Shown here piece after piece: positions 62,009 through 64,000 of a stretch of DNA of 64,000 nucleotides; position 1 is the stretch's first letter; every line of letters starts with the position of its first letter. The notes beneath the pieces are model-generated. The model was given only the letters and a program-made list of their open reading frames with translations, did not search any database and had not been told where the DNA came from. Source of the DNA: Steroidobacter agaridevorans (GTDB lineage: Bacteria; Pseudomonadota; Gammaproteobacteria; Steroidobacterales; Steroidobacteraceae); contig NZ_BLJO01000002.1 in NCBI RefSeq assembly GCF_009932555.1, forward strand, positions 21,379-85,378, written 5' to 3'. A program made the position numbers and the translations under genes.

Positions 62009-62353
62009 GTGCTTATGAAGAAGTGGAAGATCGCATCGCTGTTTCTCATGCTGGCGATGAGCGCTGGCGCGCACGCGAACGGCGCCGTACAAGGAACAGT
62101 AAGCATGTTGATCCAGCGCGCATCCGACGGGTTGATCTACGTCATAGTGAATGGCACGAGATCGGGTGCGCCGGGCTGCGCGACGGCTCACTATTGGGTC
62201 ATCGCGAATGAAAATTCCGAAGCGGGCAAGAGGCAATTTGCGATGCTCATGACCGCGTATGCCTCGGGCGGCACAGTGCTGCTCAACGGCACCGGAACTT
62301 GCACTCGCTGGTTGGATGCAGAGGACATCAACGAAGTGCGGCTGATTAGCTGA
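62009..62353 (+). CDS. Small secreted protein, family member D
   Basis: The 114-residue product has a signal peptide (MKKWKIASLFLMLAMSAGAHA) and follows the family order: GLIYVIVNGTRSGAPGCATAHYW, then AGKRQFAMLMTAYASGGTVLLNGTGTC. The GTGTC segment is also in member A. GTG 62009 has AAGGAG 6 bases ahead; ATG 62015 with GAGGG 5 bases ahead is equally possible. Confidence 0.65.
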   Translation: MLMKKWKIASLFLMLAMSAGAHANGAVQGTVSMLIQRASDGLIYVIVNGTRSGAPGCATAHYWVIANENSEAGKRQFAMLMTAYASGGTVLLNGTGTCTRWLDAEDINEVRLIS

Positions 62354-62393
62354 GCGACAGGGCGATGCCCGCGAACTGACGCCAAATCCGGCG

Positions 62394-62423
62394 CGGCGTC
62401 CTTCATCGCTACGAAGGACGCCG
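62394..62423 (+). terminator. Strong hairpin between converging genes
   Basis: CGGCGTCCTTC (62394-62404) and GAAGGACGCCG (62413-62423) form a perfect 11-bp stem with an 8-nt loop. It lies between the end of family member D and the end of the converging aldolase gene, where a two-way terminator is expected. There is no T-run. Confidence 0.5.
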
Positions 62424-62443
62424 TGGCAAGAAGTCGGATGCGC

Positions 62444-63454
62444 TCAGCTCCGACCCCCGGCCTTTCTCCCCACCTCAATAGTCTTGAACCCCGCATCCCC
62501 CCAATTCATCACGAACACACTGAATCCCTGCTTCATCCGCATCTCGATCTGATCGGGCGTCGTCGGAATCCCGCACGCGACCTTGAACTCCTTGCAGGCG
62601 GCGAGCACCGACTGAATCGCGCCTTCCCACGCCTTCTCATCCGTCACGGGCCTGCCATCCGGACCCGGCGATGAAAACACCCGACGCAACGTGCCGGCGC
62701 CCGGCCAGAGCACACCGATGCCTTTGACGGCCGCGATCTCGCGAACGTTCTTCAAGCCTTCTTTGCTTTCGACGACGACCCAGTTGATGAGCTCGCCGTT
62801 CGGGTTCAGCGGCCACAGATCGGCTTTGGCGCGATACTCCTTCTCGCTCACCCCCCAATACTTCGGACCTGCGCCCACGGAGTCCGCACGCGTGCCGCCT
62901 TGGGCGGGATAGCGCATGGCGGCGAGTCCGTGTTTGACTTCCTCGGCGTTCTGCACGTCGACGAACATGATGCCCGAGACGCCCAGATCGAGCTGCTGGC
63001 CGATGTGTTTCGCGGCGAGCTTCGGATCGGGCGCGATCTCGTGCATCTTCACGATCATCGGATAGGCGATGTGCGGGGCAGGGGAATTGCTCAAGTGCTT
63101 TTCAGCACCGAGCGCCTGCGCAAACTTCGTGAAGACGGGCAGGGACTGCTCGTAGTCGTGCTCCATGCTGCCGTCGAAGACGAAATCGGAGAGCTTGTAG
63201 CTCACCGTTTCTTTCGCAAGCTCCGCGGGTGACTTGTTCGGCGTCGGCGCATCGGCCGGTGCGCCATAGGGCTTGCGATTGCTCGGTGCGTACAGGCCCA
63301 TCACGGGCTTGCCTTGCTCGATCAGCCCGATCATCGGATTGAGTCGTTGTTTCGGCGCATCGGCAAGCGCCTGGCTTGCCGACAAGGCGAGGGCGGCAAG
63401 CAAAGCGGCACGCAGGCCAGTGGAGACGGTGTGGGCCATCGACGTGGAAGGCAT
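62444..63454 (-). CDS. HpcH/HpaI aldolase-family protein with a signal peptide
   Basis: The 336-residue product begins with a Sec signal peptide (GLRAALLAALALSASQALA), which is unusual for this normally cytoplasmic family. The barrel has LSDFVFDGSMEHD, SGIMFVDVQNAEEVK, the Arg/Gly-rich AMRYPAQGGTRADS segment, WVVVESKEGLKNV and ACGIPTTPDQIEMRM. HpcH/HpaI enzymes cleave 2-oxo-3-deoxy acids into pyruvate and an aldehyde using a divalent metal. Start ATG 63454 has GGGGGA about 10 bases upstream. A perfect 18-bp palindrome lies 19 bp upstream. Confidence 0.8.
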   Translation of the reverse strand: MPSTSMAHTVSTGLRAALLAALALSASQALADAPKQRLNPMIGLIEQGKPVMGLYAPSNRKPYGAPADAPTPNKSPAELAKETVSYKLSDFVFDGSMEHDYEQSLPVFTKFAQALGAEKHLSNSPAPHIAYPMIVKMHEIAPDPKLAAKHIGQQLDLGVSGIMFVDVQNAEEVKHGLAAMRYPAQGGTRADSVGAGPKYWGVSEKEYRAKADLWPLNPNGELINWVVVESKEGLKNVREIAAVKGIGVLWPGAGTLRRVFSSPGPDGRPVTDEKAWEGAIQSVLAACKEFKVACGIPTTPDQIEMRMKQGFSVFVMNWGDAGFKTIEVGRKAGGRS

Positions 63455-63871
63455 GATGTTTGAATCCCCCGAACGAACGCGCGCGTTCGTGATGACATTG
63501 ATGTCGGTATGGACGCGCGCACTTCGATCGCGCGCTCGTTCTTCAAAGTAGCCGCCGTCGCGCTCGACTTCAACTCACTTTGCGTACAGCGAGGCTGTGG
63601 CGCAAACGCCCTTTGGCAGCCCGGCCGGGGCGGGGGCGCAAACTAATGTCGCGAACTTGCGCTTCGGCGATTGAATCATGCTGCCACCCAGATTGCCGGC
63701 ACACATTATCAGTAAATTCCTGCGACGCTTCGCGCGTAGGATGTTCCGCGAAATGAAGCATCGGCGCGAAGCGTAAGGCCCTGCCTCATCTGGTGACTCA
63801 TCAGCTGCGAGCGTGCGACCGGTTTTCACGGCGCAAGCGACGCAGGAAAAAAATTTTCCTAAAGGGGGAAT
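63455..63871. promoter_or_regulatory. Intergenic region with an 18-bp palindrome and an 11-bp inverted repeat
   Basis: These 417 bp contain no convincing gene. ACGAACGCGCGCGTTCGT (63473-63490) is a perfect 18-bp palindrome next to the aldolase start, in the position of a repressor operator. ACGCTTCGCGC (63725-63735) and GCGCGAAGCGT (63764-63774) form an 11-bp inverted repeat with a 28-nt spacer, a possible long hairpin before the gene at 63878. Confidence 0.5.
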
Positions 63872-63877
63872 ATGACG

Positions 63878-64000
63878 ATGAACGATCGAAGCGCAGCACG
63901 TTCGGGCGCACGCCCGGTGTCGGCAGCCGTCAGACGGGCACTGGGACCGGCGAGCGCGTTGCTCGCGCTGACCAGTTTCGTTGCCTTCAACGCAATGGCG
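63878..64000 (+). CDS. N-terminus of an exported protein (runs out of window)
   Basis: Only 41 codons are visible: a basic stretch (NDRSAARSGARPVSAAVRRAL) and a hydrophobic segment ending FVAFNAMA, which is a long Sec signal peptide of the kind seen on TonB receptors and other outer-membrane proteins. AGGGGG lies 9 bases before ATG 63878; ATG 63872 is in frame but too close to it. The rest of the gene lies beyond base 64000, so its function is unknown. Confidence 0.6.
   Translation, partial: MNDRSAARSGARPVSAAVRRALGPASALLALTSFVAFNAMA

Noticed and set aside
63575-63829. 84-codon minus-strand frame near the right end
   Set aside because: Basic, low-complexity product with no signal peptide or motif, overlapping the inverted repeat at 63725-63774; best read as non-coding.
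1-64000. CRISPR arrays, tRNA or rRNA genes, insertion sequences, prophage
   Set aside because: I saw no regularly spaced repeats, no tRNA-like cloverleaf or rRNA stretch and no transposase or integrase motifs, though short RNAs could be missed by eye.

Overview
The window looks like a chromosomal segment of a high-GC Gram-negative bacterium, most likely a gammaproteobacterium of the Steroidobacter/Xanthomonadales kind (placement inferred). The reasons are the TonB-dependent receptors with long plugs, many exported enzymes with Sec or Tat signals, a SorAB-type sulfite oxidase pair, LysR and MarR regulators, and frequent ATGA/TGATG gene overlaps. I see no rRNA, tRNA, CRISPR array, transposase or integrase.

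Region 1 (1-4863) is a tight plus-strand operon: the tail of an unknown gene, a small membrane protein, a membrane-anchored CYTH (triphosphate-tunnel) protein, a SAMHD1/dGTPase-like HD protein and an ImmA/IrrE-like (M78) metalloprotease. I know no named system with this make-up; it is a candidate nucleotide-signalling or defence cassette. Region 2 (4925-8121) holds a sulfite oxidase with its cytochrome c, an NADPH:quinone-type reductase and a small exported protein.

Region 3 (8409-26762) is the most coherent part of the window. It holds a class A beta-lactamase-fold hydrolase, a LysR regulator, two TonB receptors, a frameshifted serine hydrolase, an exported VanX-like/M23 fusion peptidase, two D-aminoacylase-type amidohydrolases, an enolase-superfamily epimerase/racemase, a DUF1611 protein (DgcN-like) and a YkvI-type permease. 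A 46-bp operator with its promoter occurs twice, once behind the LysR gene in front of the first TonB receptor and once between the divergent D-aminoacylase and racemase genes. I read this as one regulon for scavenging D-amino-acid-containing peptides such as peptidoglycan fragments, with D-glutamate conversion at the end.

Region 4 (26801-30520) has two divergent genes for an exported haem c/beta-propeller protein and a secreted-repeat protein. Region 5 (31141-55106) is a plant cell-wall (arabinoxylan/xyloglucan) locus: GH10 xylanase behind a cluster of TGGT-N3-ACCA operators, two GH43 enzymes, GH27, GH31 with a PA14 insert, GH127, several esterases, a frameshifted SMP-30 gene, a NIPSNAP protein and an aminotransferase. 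No sugar transporter or sugar-type regulator gene lies within it.

Region 6 (55236-64000) carries an M28 peptidase, a MarR regulator overlapping an S41 peptidase, an exported beta-propeller, a cluster of four divergent small secreted proteins that look like one family, an exported HpcH/HpaI aldolase behind a perfect 18-bp palindrome, and the start of a further exported protein. Functions come from motifs read by eye; no database search was run.
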